From assembly GCA_941918925.1 (NCBI GenBank), contig OW799234.1:134272895-134336894 (forward strand): a stretch of DNA of 64,000 bases. The letters are read 5' to 3'. This document shows positions 33,027 through 45,330 of this stretch, piece by piece; within the stretch, counting starts at the first letter, position 1; each line of letters opens with the position of its first letter. The notes beneath the pieces were generated by a model. The model was not told the DNA's origin, searched no databases, and saw nothing but the letters and a program-made list of their open reading frames with translations. The stretch is from Phyto melanocephala. Lineage: Eukaryota; Arthropoda; Insecta; Diptera; Rhinophoridae. Position numbers and translations under genes: made by a program.

Positions 33027-35731
33027 CACACAGAAAACAGATTCATTGTGGCAACCGAATTTGTTGCCAATCGAATTCCTTCGGTTCCACGTACTATCTC
33101 TTAATTCGTTTGTAATAACTAAAAAATTTGTTTCTTAGCATGGTAGATTTATTAGCAACGGTAGAATTTTAGTAATGAAACGGTTGTGTTAGCAGATTTT
33201 ATTAGTTGGTATTACTGATATTTAAAAAACAAACTGTACCTGATTCCAAATAAATGATTGATGTAATTAAAATAAAATATTGAGTTGGTGTTACCAAAAG
33301 AATAATTAATTATTATTATCAATTCTTCGATTAAACCAGGAATATAAAAAACACATTTTTTCAATTAATTTTTTGCATTTTTAATTTATTAATATTAACA
33401 TTATATACCAATAAAATAAATATCTACATACTATGTACATATATATACATTTAAATACTAAAATAAAACTAGAAATTGCAAATATTATTGCGACAAACCC
33501 TTGATTTTCTTTTTAGTCTTTAAAATTATACTCGCCTTATCTAACTCGGGCATTACGCGGCGATGCAAACGCTGCAAAGAAGTAAACAAAGCTAAGTAAA
33601 GCGACATAAACTTGCTAAAACCTAATACATGTGTATATGTATTTGTTTTAAGTGACTTTAAATTATATTGCATCCCAGAACAGCACCATCAATGACGTTA
33701 GTATGTACTTGCAAATTTCCGCATCTGAAAAATCATTTTGCGTATTGAAATGCATGATAATATTTTAAAATACACAATCAACTTCTTACCTTATAAAACA
33801 GTATCTTGCAGATCTTATTTTGTATCACAAAAAAATAATTGAAATATTTTTATATATTTTCATTTTTAAAAAATGTTTCTCAATAAAATATAAAAAATTT
33901 TGATTTTGACTAATGTAAATTTTTCACAAATGACAGAAAAATAAATTTTTTTTCAAATATAATATTTATTAATTGTTTGTAACAAATAATTATTACCAGT
34001 AACAATTTTTGTTTGTAGATACCAAATATAGCTTAAATCTAAGCATTTGTTTAATGTAATCGAATTGTAAAAACACAAGTAACCAATAATTATTTGCAAT
34101 AAATAAAATTTCATTTTTATTTAAAATAAAATATTGGAATATAGGATTTTTTATTGCATGAATTAAAATTCAGTTGTGAACCTAATACAGATAATTAAAT
34201 TCGGTTGTGATATAAGTGAATTGAATATAAATCTTATTAATAAGGCTAATTGATTGGAAGAACTAATTTATTTGTCCTGAGCAAAAAATTTCTAATACTG
34301 CTATGTTTTTTCGTTTATAAATATATAAAATCTGTTCTATTTACAAACTTTTAATATTTGCAATACTATTTTTATTGTTTTAACCGTTTTCCAACCAACC
34401 TTTTTCCTTAGTGCACACAGAAAACAGTTTCGTTGTGGCAACCGAATTTGTTGCCAATCGAATTCATTCGGTTCCACGTACTATCTCACAATTCGTTTAC
34501 AATAACTGAAAATTTTGTTTCTTTGCATGATAGATTTGATTGCAACGTTCGAATTTTAGTTGTGTTAGAAGATTTTATTAGTTGATATTATAGATATGCA
34601 AAAAAAAACTGTATATGTTTTAAAATATATGATTGGTGCAACTGAAAAAAAATTTTGAATTAGTGCTAGTAAAAGAATAATCGATCATAATTATCAATTC
34701 TTCATTCATTTCCGAAAAATAAGAAATTAAACATATTTTTTTTTAGTTATTTTATTTTTTCATATTTTTATAATATAATTATATAAAGACATACATAAAT
34801 ACAAATAAACAAATATCAACAATTATATACATACTTACATACTTATGTACATACTATATACATATATATTTATATATTTAATATTAAAATAAAACTAGGA
34901 AATATCAAATATTATAAAGACAAACTGTTGATATTCTTCTTAGTCGTGCTGTATTCAAACCATTTTGCAACCCCGTTACAGCACCATTCATAACGTTAGT
35001 AGTATGTATCTTGAAAATTTCTGCGTTCGAAAATTCATTTCGCGTACTGAAATGCATAAAAATATAAATAAATATACAATATGAATAAATAATCGATATA
35101 TTACCTTTAAAAGAGTCACTTGTAGATTTGTTTTCGTACCACAGTATAATAGTTAGTTTTTTTTTTTAAATTTATTTATTTTTAATTTTTTTTTTTCATC
35201 AAATATACTGATTTTGTGTTTTAATTAATGTAAATTTTTTACAATTGACAGAAAAATCAAATGTTCTTGAAAAATAGTATTTGTATTTAATGTTTGTAAC
35301 AAATAATTTTTACATACAACTGTTTTTCGTTTGTAAACACCAAATATAGCTAAACTTTTTTAATATCTTTACTGTAATTGAATTGTAATAATACAGGTAA
35401 TCAATAATTACTTGCAATTACTAAATCGCATTTTTATTTAAAATAAAACATTGACATATAGGAATTTTTGTTACATATATCAATATTTAGTAGTGAACCC
35501 TAATAAAGATTATTAAATTCGGTTGTGATAAAAGCGAATTGAATACAACTATTATTAATAAGGCTAATTGATTGGAAGAACTAATTTATTTGTCCTGAGC
35601 AAAAAATTTCTAACACTGTTCTGTTTTTTCGTTTATAAATATATAAAATCTGTTCTATTTACAAACTTTTAATATTTGCAATACTATTTTTATTGTTTTA
35701 ACCGTTTTCCTACCAATCTTTTTCCTTAGTG
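33027..35731 (+). mobile_element. Head-to-tail dimer of a TA-flanked element
   Basis: Two units, 33027-34413 (1387 bp) and 34414-35731 (1318 bp), each begin CACACAGAAAACAG and end CTTTTTCCTTAGTG. They are joined directly (CCTTAGTG|CACACAG) with no bases between, while the outer edges have TA on both sides (33025-33026 and 35732-35733). The last 190 bp of the units are nearly identical, the first 130 bp about 90% by eye, and the middle is more diverged. Subterminal GGCAACCGAATTTGTTGCC is a strong palindrome in both. No transposase recognised. Confidence 0.8.
33485..33673 (-). other. Segment present only in unit 1 of the dimer
   Basis: Unit 1 has a segment of about 140 bp (roughly 33520-33660) with less AT-biased sequence than its surroundings that has no counterpart in unit 2. 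The minus strand is open for 62 codons (includes LFTSLQRLHRRVMPELDKAS), starting at a real ATG. I recognise no family. It may be a residue of an element gene deleted from unit 2, or an insertion. Confidence 0.35.
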
Positions 35732-35733
35732 TA

Positions 35734-36390
35734 CATAATGCAAATGAGTTAAACTCATGAATACATTTTAAATTCTTTCACATCCTTGTTATCAGGACAA
35801 AAGAAAAAACTGCGAAATTATGCTCAAAAAATACATAAAGATAATGTCTCTTATATATTCTTTATTTTAATTAAAAAAAAATATATTTTAATATTTGTTC
35901 TAAAAACAAAATTTGCTATCATCCCAATACTAAAAATTTAATAATTGAAAAAAGTATCGTTTAGGTTTTGTTATTTAAAAAAAATGTTTCGCTTAATTTG
36001 AAAAAGGTATTAGATAAACTGAAAATGCTGCATTTAATATCACATATTTAATGAAAGATTCAAATTTGATACATATCAAAATATAACAAAAATTGTCATT
36101 GTATTAAATAAACACAAATCCATTTGCCAAAGTTTGTTGTGAACGTCTCCGGTTGGTTCTGTCTTCAATACAACAAGCGCCTGACGAGCTTATATTTTTT
36201 TGTGGCTTAAAGTTTTTATTGAAATTTATGAGCTATTTGTTTTCTGGCTGCCAAAATGATTATTTATCAAAGGAAAGCATTTGATTTTTGAAAAATGATT
36301 TTTTTCTCCTCCATGCTTACATATACTACTTCATATTTGACAGAAATATTAAGCGTAAAATGTAAAACGTTTATGTTTGATAAACCATAG
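35734..36390. other. AT-rich stretch, nothing recognised
   Basis: 36130-36190 is locally GC-richer (GTGAACGTCTCCGGTTGG) without a protein match on either strand. Confidence 0.4.
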
Positions 36391-37901
36391 CGTTCTTCAC
36401 TTGTGGTGGAAAGAGTAAATATAGTTCAACTCAAGGATATACAATATTAATTTTTGATCGAATAAATTATATATTTTCTCAAAACTCATAAATAGATATC
36501 ATTGAGAGACATTTGTCTGTCAAACTTCCTGCTTCATCCTTAAAAATGTTCCACATATTTTACATCCGGGCATGGATTGATTTTGAGATATGAACAAATA
36601 AACAAAACCTCATCTATATCTTAACATAATTCAACTACACAAGTTAAAGTTTTTCATCGCTAGAATAATTTATTAACATGTTTGTTAACACTTAAAAAAA
36701 TGTAAAATTTGTAGACAAATCGGTCACAAATCAGCAAAGTTATAGGTAAAAATCTTTAAAAAAATATATATATATTTTTTAAATATATAATTTTACAAAT
36801 TGAATCTTTTTATTTCATCGAACTTTTGCGTTTTTAAACTAATAATTAAATTTTAATCAGGCTTGAGTTCATTTTAACATTCTTTATTTTTACAAAGAAT
36901 TTTTAATTGTGATATATGAAAGCATAAGTCTGAAAAATTATATTTTCACCGACACTAGCCGAGTGGAGTGCATTTCCGAAACCAGCTACGATTTCATCAT
37001 CAGCACTCTCTGATCGGTGGTTATATGTTGGTTGTAAATATCATCTATTTAACTCCCGAAACTTAAGTGAATTGAATTCGGTAACTAATTTAGTCTTTCC
37101 TTTTTCATAAATTTTTACCACAACGAGTTAGATTGAAATTTTTAACAAAACAGCAACCCTTTTACTTTCGTTCGTCATTATTTTTCACTTATATTACTAT
37201 TTTTGTCCTGCTCTAGCCACCAGTTAGGTAGCTATAAGAACAGATTCTATTTAATATTTAGACACGATAAAGATACAAAACAAAATCATACAAGCTACAA
37301 CTGCTTTAGCGTTTTTCATAAGATCTGCAAACGAAAGTCAAAATTTTCAGCTTGTAAACAGCAGAGACAGTCGACATAGAAATCAAAGGAAATTTCTGGA
37401 CTAGCAAAATTTAGGGTACCATGAAATGACTTAAAATCCATGAAGACCACCCCTGCAAAATCGCATACATATAATCTATGTGTGGGTCAAATTTGGTATT
37501 TCAAAATGTACTCTCTTCAACCGCCTCAATTTTAGTATTAAATATAAGGGCTTAACCAGTAAAACACAGTTAAATAGGAAAAAGTAAAAATCCTTAATAT
37601 AATGACGGTTATATGAATCAAACATAGTAATTATTGCTTTAACCTCCACAATATTGTCATCAAATAAAAGTGCGTCGAAAATAAAATAGCGGATATTTGT
37701 TGTTTCCCTTACATCAAACTAACATATGTAAAAAGTCAAAATCATAGATGGCGGGAGATATACTTAAAAATATAGCGCATCTTTAAATCTATAATCTAAG
37801 CTACTTTACGTTACGTAACGATGAGATAATAATACCAAATCACATGCTGGCGAAGGGTGTTATCAGATTCGCTGCGTCTGTATAAAATAGCTCAACTTGA
37901 T
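36391..37901 (+). mobile_element. HINE-like element of the tandem-unit subfamily, degraded
   Basis: The 5' end is eroded (TTCACTTGTGGTGGAAAGAG). ATATTTTCTCAAAACTCATA, GATTTTGAGATATGAACAAA and a 3' half with ATTAAATATAAGGGCTTAAC, CCAGTAAAACACAGTTAA and AAATAAAATAGCGGAT units identify the family. It ends GGCGAAGGGTGTTATCAGAT, TCGCTGCGTCTGTATAAAAT, a ruined hairpin, then CTCAACTTG. This is the oldest-looking copy in the window. Confidence 0.6.
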
Positions 37902-39744
37902 TTTAAATTTTAATAAATTCAGCACTAACCATGTTTCCATGTAAATGTGTGTATCAGTTTCATTCAATATTGAATTTAAAAGCGTGAAGCAAGCCCGCGT
38001 GTTTTAAAAAGAAACTACTTTTGTTACCAATAAAATAAAAAAATAGCGGAAAAACAATTTTTTTTTGTCAAAAGAAACTACAACCAAATAGGATGTTCAA
38101 AAAAACTACGTTTTCAATATTGAGTTTATATATAAATATTTTTTTTTTTTTGTTAATAAAAAATACCTTTTTGTACATTAATCGATGATAGATAGAAATG
38201 TTTCCATTTAAGCAAGGTCATATAAATTTTAGTTGCAATACATTTCTTTTTTGATTTTATTCCTATTTTATTGAAAAATAAAATAAATCGGCAAAAATGA
38301 GGTCACCAATTTAATGTTTTCTACTTAGCATTTGATCATATTTTCTTTCTAATTTCAATTAAATGCATAAGAACTGAAAGAAAATATTTTTAATGGGAAA
38401 TATTTTCTGTATTTTTATTTTAGGCTAAAAAAAAACATGCATGCATATGAAAACAAACTTAATTAATATTTTTAAATTTAGGAACTACCAAAAATTAAAA
38501 TGCTGCATTAGAAGAGCCACATGTAAATATAGGAGCATCATTCGAAAGTTATTTACACTCAACAAAAAAGGATTAAGTTATTATTTATTTTCTAAGTCAC
38601 GTATTGATTTAGAAACTATTGTACTTGCTTTGTACCTAAAAATTTTATTAAAATTTGTAGGACACATTTTAAATCCCATAATTAAAAAGTTTAAACATTT
38701 AAATGTACAAGGTCCAGCAAAAGCCATCATTCTATCGACACTTGCTATAATTTTTGCAAATAGCGATTAATATCCCTCGTTTGACAAACTACACGTCAAT
38801 AAGATATGAAAAATTAAGGCATTGAAAACACAAGTTCATAGTACAACTAAAGTCAAAAAATATCGGGTAACATTTTTTGCGCCACCTTGAACTTGCACTG
38901 ATAAACCAACAAAAATTGACTCAATAAAAATAGAACTAATAGAAATAAAATAGTTGCTAATACAGTAAAATTATTCATGTATGGACGGACAGAATGATGT
39001 AAAGTCCATATTTCTGAGAATGTTTTAAAATATTAATACTTTAAAATTTGCGAATATTATATTTAATTCTTAGGAAGAATGTAGATTAACAAAACTTAAG
39101 CCAAAGTTTGGGAAAACCTATAAAAGTAAATCTAGCTTGTAGTGTATTTATCAACTGTATTTTCTAATATGCTTCACAATTATAGAAAATTCGTAAACTC
39201 AATGCAACTTTTAAGGATTTTATCAAGTCCATGGAGATTCCAACAGTTTTTTTTATTATATATGTGTATCTAATACACGTATGCTTCAAAATAAAAATTA
39301 AAAAATATATTTTAAAAGTCCTTTATTTATATAAAAACTCATTTTCTTCTTTTCTTAACCTAAATGCTTCAGTGACTAAAAAGAAATAAGGAACTTATAG
39401 ACAAGCTCGACCTATAAGATGGTCTACAACAACATATAAACTATACAACGATTTTTATTAAAATTTTATATAAATTATCAAACACTAGATTGTCATAATT
39501 TTAAAGTATATTTTTAACAGCTTTTTAAGAGTTTTGGTCATTTCTGTAGACATTTTTTTGTAAAGAGTTTTTTAAATTGCTTTTTTGGAAACAACGGCCA
39601 AAGCTGAAGTTTGGTATAATAATTGATTTTTTTTTATTTAAAAATTAAAGTTAAAAAAATCCAAAGAACACATTTTAATACCAAATCAAACTTAAAAATA
39701 AAAAATTCTTCAAAAAATTTTGTCTACAGTGTAGAGCTGCGTCG
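37902..39744. other. AT-rich stretch with one 109-codon frame
   Basis: A single ATG-started frame at 38441-38770 is the only one worth noting (listed separately). No element ends seen. Confidence 0.4.
38441..38770 (+). CDS. Unrecognised 109-codon open frame, doubtful
   Basis: ATG to TAA. The N-terminal half is very basic (KCCIRRATCKYRSIIRKLF). The C-terminal half has a hydrophobic stretch (IVLALYLKILLKFVGHIL) and ends with GPAKAIILSTLAIIFANSD, which could be membrane-spanning. A good-looking splice-acceptor context (pyrimidine-rich run then TTTTAG) ends at 38423, but an in-frame TAA between it and the ATG argues against its use. I recognise no family, and a frame this long is expected about once by chance in DNA of this size and composition. 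Confidence 0.15.
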   Translation: MHMKTNLINIFKFRNYQKLKCCIRRATCKYRSIIRKLFTLNKKGLSYYLFSKSRIDLETIVLALYLKILLKFVGHILNPIIKKFKHLNVQGPAKAIILSTLAIIFANSD

Positions 39745-40300
39745 AATGTTCTAAAAGACATGTGTTCTATTTTGCACTAAATCCAATTACTATATTTCAG
39801 TGTAAACATATAAAGCGAAACATTATTTCAGCAAAACAAATTATTCATCACTCGCAAAGATTTTTCCTACAGCTTTGCTAGTGTCTGTGTTTTTAAGTTC
39901 AATATAATATCAAACGAAAAAGCGACAATGAAATTAAGAAGCGTTAAATCATAGCAAAAACATCGAGTAAAATAGAACACATACAAAAAACGTAAACAAT
40001 TTTCAATACATGTGAACTCAACTCATTTTATGGCGCAAGTTTTTTTTTTTTGTTTGGTATAAGTCTATTATTAAAATATCTAACCATGTTTTTAATGTTC
40101 TTTTTTAATGTTCCTTTTCGTCTTTATTAAGACTTTTTGAATTTTAGTTTTGTTCTGTTCTTTAATACCTTAGTCGTAAAGTAAAATACATATTTATTCA
40201 AGTATGTTTTTTTAATGAGAGAGTAATAAACACACACTTTCTAAAATAAGTGAGATTGCTTGTAAGTCACTTTTCTTATGCTTGTGCTACACTCTACTGC
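39745..40300 (+). repeat. Old dispersed repeat X, copy 2
   Basis: Colinear with 15165-15830 in the same orientation: TGTTCTATTTTGCAC, TATATTTCAGTGTAAACAT, TTCCTACAGCTTTGCTAGTG, CATCGAGTAAAATAGAACAC, CGTAAAGTAAAATACAT and GTGAGATTGCTTGTAAG. Shorter than copy 1, with indels. Confidence 0.6.
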
Positions 40301-42954
40301 TTCCTGCAATTATAACCCTAAAAAAGTAATCTGTTGCATATATTCAGCAATATTTTATTGGATGCTGAAGCAGTTTACTTAATTTAAGATCAATTAGAGT
40401 AGGTAAGTTACACTTTCTATTCATATGAAAAATATCCTTTTTCCTTTAGAGATGTAGAGTTTAACAAAAATGAAATTTAAAAAAGAAAAACATTTAGTTT
40501 TAAGAAAGTGCATGACTAATTCTTTGAATTGTTAAGCTATTTGCATGAAAAATTAAAACAAAAAAAAATTGTATTAAAAATTCTCATTTAGTTAGACAAA
40601 TGCTTTAGGTTTCTTAACTTTATACAAGATTAAACGCCTTTTGTTTATTCTTTTATATACACTTTCTAAGTGTGTGCATATATGTGTGCTTGTATTTTTA
40701 TACATTTAGTGAATGTTTTCACACTTATTCTCGCTTATGCTATAAACACATAGACGACAACAAGCCATCAGCTATAAACTGTCAAATATAGAATACATGT
40801 GTGTAAATAAAAATGATTCTTTTCACAACAACACGGCTTTGTGGCAGTATTCATCTTGTCATCTTTAGTATCACAGAGCGAAGCCTATCAGTTGTCAGCC
40901 GTAGCTTAGCCGCCGATGACATATTTCCTATATCCTGCAGCAGACTTATATGGCTTATTTCGGCTTACAGTAGGTAAGCTCTTTGCATCATGTTTATAAA
41001 ACACGTGTCAATTGTTCAACCAGCAATAAAAAGTATTGGCAAGATCATTCATATACAAAGCCTGCTCGTTTTCAATCAACTAAACCATAAATAATGAACT
41101 ACGAGTCCCACCGTGCCGCAAACATAAATGCCTCCAGATAAAATAAAAACATTTTGATAGTTTTGGAACCTCGAATAAAACACAAAATAAAACCATAAAA
41201 ATGACTATGTAAATATTATCAATATTTTGTTCCTTATGTAAGTACGTCTTATAATAAATTATAGAAGTTGAGAGCTGAAAATATCGCCGAATAAACGGTG
41301 ACTTATTTTTTGCTTCAGAACGTTAAATCCCCAAACGAAATCAGAACAAAAAATTTTTTTAAGTTTATTAGTTTTATTTTATTTTTATTTAAGCTATAAA
41401 TGTATACAAAAAAAAGTTTACTAGCTGCAGTCGGCTGTCAGTATCAATGTTTAATTTTTTGCAGCGCCACCGTAGCTGACTATTTCTTATCAGCTTATTA
41501 CAATGTTGCTGGCGTCTTCAATATAATTTAGTAGCAGACTGCACGTCAAAGATTGCAGCCAACGCCGTTGTAGTCTGATTTCTTTTATGTGATTTTGCAT
41601 TTGCGGTATTTTGAAGGGCTAAGTAGGCTATATAGAAGGTCTTATTTAAATTCATCAGACACTTTGTCTCCGATATTCATTGCATAATAATTTCTTATCT
41701 AAAAGCATTTATGTATAGGGCAAGAGCTTGCACACTCACTTCTAACAAGTGGGACTCTAGAAAAGCTTTTTTAAAATTAAAAAAAATCATTTTTTTTTGC
41801 TTTTCCAATTCATAAAAATGTTCTTAGTGTTTTGAGCTCAGCAACTAACTCTTTATAACCTTAAATATAACTTAATTAAGTTTTGTTTTCTGATTCCTTT
41901 TAATTTTTCTCTTTTTTTTTGTTGCTAAGAATACAAACATTAAAAAATACATACGACAGTGTAAATATTTCTTGCCCTCCCAAAGAAGGGAAGTCGTAAA
42001 AACTATCGGATCTTTAAATGGGAGCTTAGAGCCCTTAAAGGAATACCCTTTTAGACGATCTTAAATACACAGCTCTGTTGAGTTCCACGGCTGGGTAGTT
42101 ACCCATACACATATGAATCAGTATGCTTGAAAAACATACATATTTATATTTCTGTATATACACGTAAGTATACAGAAGTACTTTTCTGTGTGATTATTAT
42201 TTATAATAGAGCCTTTCTCTAGGCTCTCATTACTCTTCTTAACAACAAACTTTTTTGCATTTTAACATCAAAAAGAATGAAAAGACGTAATTTATATATT
42301 ATAAAGATACAGAATAACAATACTTTAGTATAACATACATATATAGTGCTTCTATTCAAATTTATAGCAAATATTTTTGCAAAAAACACAATTATTACAT
42401 AATAACAATAATTGTGATAAAATTTGAGTTTTTTATTTTTTTTGTTTTCCAAAAAATCTGTCTTAAAAACTTTTTTAGCTCTTTAAGATTGTTGGAAACA
42501 TAGAGAACCCTAAACATACAACTAAAAACTTTCTTTTTAAAAATTGTTTTAATAAACCGGAAATCATAAAAAACAAAATGAATAGGTTTTTGTGACGGCT
42601 TTATCGCGTCACATACAATACAGCGTTAAACACAGCAGGCTTTTGTGAAAGTAAACGAAATCAAAAACAAAAAAAAAATTCTGTTGTAAATCTCTACATT
42701 TCAGTTTAAAATCATGGGGATAAACAAAGGAAGTACAAATTTGGTTTCCTTTTGTAATATTTTTATTAAATATGACATTTTCATTGTAACGACTTGATGT
42801 GTCCTTGAAGTATACTGGTTATAGAAAAATAGAAAAAAAAACAACACTTTTATTGTCTCTGGTTACAATTATTCATTATTTTAAATTCTTTTCTAATTTA
42901 TTGTGCCCTACATATTTTTAGGTTCAAAGCATTTTCAATCATGTTGTCTTTAAA
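40301..42954. other. Unassigned stretch, locally GC-richer
   Basis: 40850-40990, 41420-41590 and 41970-42120 are less AT-rich than average (e.g. GTCAGCCGTAGCTTAGCCGC; TTGCCCTCCCAAAGAAGGGA; GGCTGGGTAGTTACCC). None reads as a known protein or RNA. They would be the first places to test for conserved non-coding elements or exons of an unseen gene. Confidence 0.35.
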
Positions 42955-43643
42955 TCTCTATATATAAAAGTGAAACTCTGTGTGTGTGTGTGTTAGCTTT
43001 AGACTCCGAAACTGTAAAACCGATCGGACTCAAACTTTGGCAAGTTGTTGTACACATTCCAGAAAGTGTTTATGGGTGAAAAAATTTGGGAGGGGCCACG
43101 CCCATAAAAAAATTAGTTATCATTTTTAGCTACTTACACTTGACCGAGTTTTCTGAAACTTTGCACACATATTGATCTGTCGTGACTTAATAATTTCGTG
43201 ATTAAAAAAGTGGGCAGGGCCTCGCCCATAAAAAAAAGTTATAATTTTGAGGTTCTTGCACTGCACCGATTTTTCTGAAACTTTGCACACATATCGAGCT
43301 GTCATGACTAAATAAATTCGTTATTAGAAAAGTGGGCAGTGCCACGCCCAAAAAAAAAAGGTTATAATTTTCAGCTACTTGAACTTCACCGATTTTCCTA
43401 AAACTGTGCACACACATATTGAGCTGTCATGACTATATAATTTCATGATTAGAAAAGTGGGTGGGGCCACGCCCATAAAAAATTACCATTTTGAGGTACT
43501 TGCTCTGGACCGATTTTGGTGATGACTATACAGTTTCGTGATTAGAAAAGTGGGCAGTGCTACGCCCAGTTGAAATTTAGTTTAAATTCAGAATGCATTT
43601 ATGTTCATTAAGGGGCGCAGCAACGCGCGCCGGGCTTTTCTAG
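42955..43643 (+). mobile_element. Non-autonomous Helitron, copy 2 (3-4 internal units)
   Basis: A|TCTCTATATATAAAAGTG start, CAACGCGCGCCGGGC...CTAG|T end. (GT)7 follows the 5' end. Three units have GGGC(A/G)GGGCC(A/T)CGCCCA cores; a fourth is partly deleted around 43510. A 71-codon minus-strand frame across the units is a translated repeat, not a gene. Confidence 0.87.
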
Positions 43644-43708
43644 TAGCAAATAAATGTAAAACAAGTATATATTTTTCACTTTTTTTATAATGTTAGTTCT
43701 ACTTCCTA

Positions 43709-44162
43709 TCCTACTAATAAATATAATAAATGTGAATGTTTGTGTGTTTGGATGTTTGTTACTCAATTACGCAAAAAAAGGCTAAACAGAACTAAACTAA
43801 ATTTGGCAGTTAGAAAGATAACAACCTGGATTAACGCATAGGCTACCTTTTATCTCAATAATAAGGCGGATTCACGGAATTATGCGAAAAATATTCTTTT
43901 TAAGAATTCAGTTAGTCAGTTGTTCAAAGGTTTCGAGTGTTCAATATTTAAATGTACTGGCGAAAAAACATAATCATCCAACGTCGTCTGTAGAATTATT
44001 TTTCTTGAATATTTGAATAAAGCTATATTTCACTAACAACTATTAAGTACGAATGTTTGTGTGTTTAAACTAAAATTTGCACATAGATATCTAATAACCT
44101 GAATAAGTGCATAAAGGTTATTTACCGATTACTACTCAGACGAAGTTGCGGGCACAGGCTAG
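43709..44162 (+). mobile_element. Helitron of a second family
   Basis: It begins A|TCCTACTAATAAATATAATA, then TGTTTGTGTGTTTGGATGTT, TACTCAATTACGCAAAAAAG and AACCTGGATTAACGCATAGG, and ends GACGAAGTTGCGGGCACAGG then CTAG. These are the ends and head of a widespread insect Helitron type. The head motif (GAATGTTTGTGTGTTT...ATCTAATAACCTG) is repeated near 44050. The base after CTAG is C rather than T. It sits 65 bp downstream of Helitron copy 2. Confidence 0.65.
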
Positions 44163-44749
44163 CGAATGGAAAGTAAAAAGGACCTTAAAAAATAATATTA
44201 CCACGATAAAACATTAAATTGTAGGTCGAGAATAATATCTAAAAATAAATTGAATTAAAAATGTAAAAATAGTGTTTTTTTGTTGAAATCTTGAAAATGT
44301 TGATTTTTTCAGATCGATTTTCGTACAAAAAGGAGTTCGAAAACAAAAAAATTTATCGTAATAAAAGTTGTTGAAATTATCTGAACTAAAAAATCTGCAA
44401 AAAAAAAATCTCGAAGAAAATTCAGAACTTATTAGTTAAAAGTTAATTTTAGGCTATTTTTCGACAAAACATTCCTAATATCTCTGCTAAAAATAAAAAA
44501 ATTGGTATCAATACAGATTCTGAAAGGTGATAAAAATGCCTTTCAAACAAGCCCAGATTGAGAAATCTACTATAATTCTATCCGATTTTATGACAAATTT
44601 TATTAAATTATTCCACTTATATATGGAAAAATATCTATTTTGAAATTTTGAGGGGCTCCAAACCCGATTTGAAGCTAAGGCTCTTGAGCAAAATTTCTCA
44701 GAATCACCTATAAATACGTTTTTGCTATACGCTTCATCCAAAAAACAAT
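44163..44749. other. Unassigned stretch
   Basis: Repetitive-looking sequence (GATTTTTTCAGATCGATTTT; AATTTTGAGGGGCTCCAAAC) without recognised ends. The 142-codon minus-strand frame at 44508-44936 runs from here into the HINE and is a translated repeat. Confidence 0.35.
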
Positions 44750-45330
44750 TAACCCGCCCTAGTGTATACATAGGTTTGCCATTCCGTGTAAAATTTCTAC
44801 AATTTTCATTTCCGACCACAAAAAGCTCTATTGAGCTCTGTCCGTCTGTCAGTCTGTCCGTGTCTATGTTGAAGCCTTCAGATATTTTCAAGACCCGTGT
44901 AAGGTACCACAATATCAGAAATATTGGGGAGCACATCGATAATGAAAATTAGAAAAATCACTTTATAAACAACTGACATATGATGCAAAAACCGAGACCA
45001 CCTCATCTGTTCCACCAATACAAACTGGATGGAAGTAGTTTCAAGTTCCAGTTAAGACAAAAAAAATTTTTTTTTAATTACATATTTTATTTCCTTTTAT
45101 CGATAAATTTTTAATTTTTTTTGTTTTTTTTTAATTTTTAAATTTTTTTTTTTATATGCAACAATCGTAAACTCAATTTAAAATTTTACAATTGGATGTT
45201 TTTAAGCGGATAAAGTCATTATAAAGATAATGAAACATACATATACGTATGTACGTATTTCATATTAATGAGATAAATGGTGAAACAAACAATTGTTAGT
45301 GCATGACTACACGTTGGGAAGGGTACAAAT
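44750..45330 (+). mobile_element. HINE-like element, 3' truncated
   Basis: ATAGGTTTGCCATTCCGTGT, AATTTCTACAATTTTCATTT, TCTGTCCGTCTGTCAGTCTG, TATGTTGAAGCC, a mutated tRNA-like block (about 45025-45055), a T-rich core, GAGATAAATGGTGAAACA and CATGACTACACGTTGGGAAG. It stops after GGGTACAAAT; the TATATAAG box and 3' hairpin are missing. Confidence 0.8.

Noticed and set aside
43202..43417. Minus-strand frame with an internal protein repeat (MCVHSFRKIG / CVQSFRKIG)
   Set aside because: The protein repeat is simply the Helitron tandem unit translated; the same occurs at 52875-53072.
44508..44936. Longest open frame (142 codons, minus strand)
   Set aside because: It runs through the antisense of the HINE head (the NENCRNFTR and DGQ pieces are the complement of its TCTACAATTTTCATTTCCGA and TCTGTCCGTC blocks) and into unassigned repeat. 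Same shadow is seen at 19477-19788.
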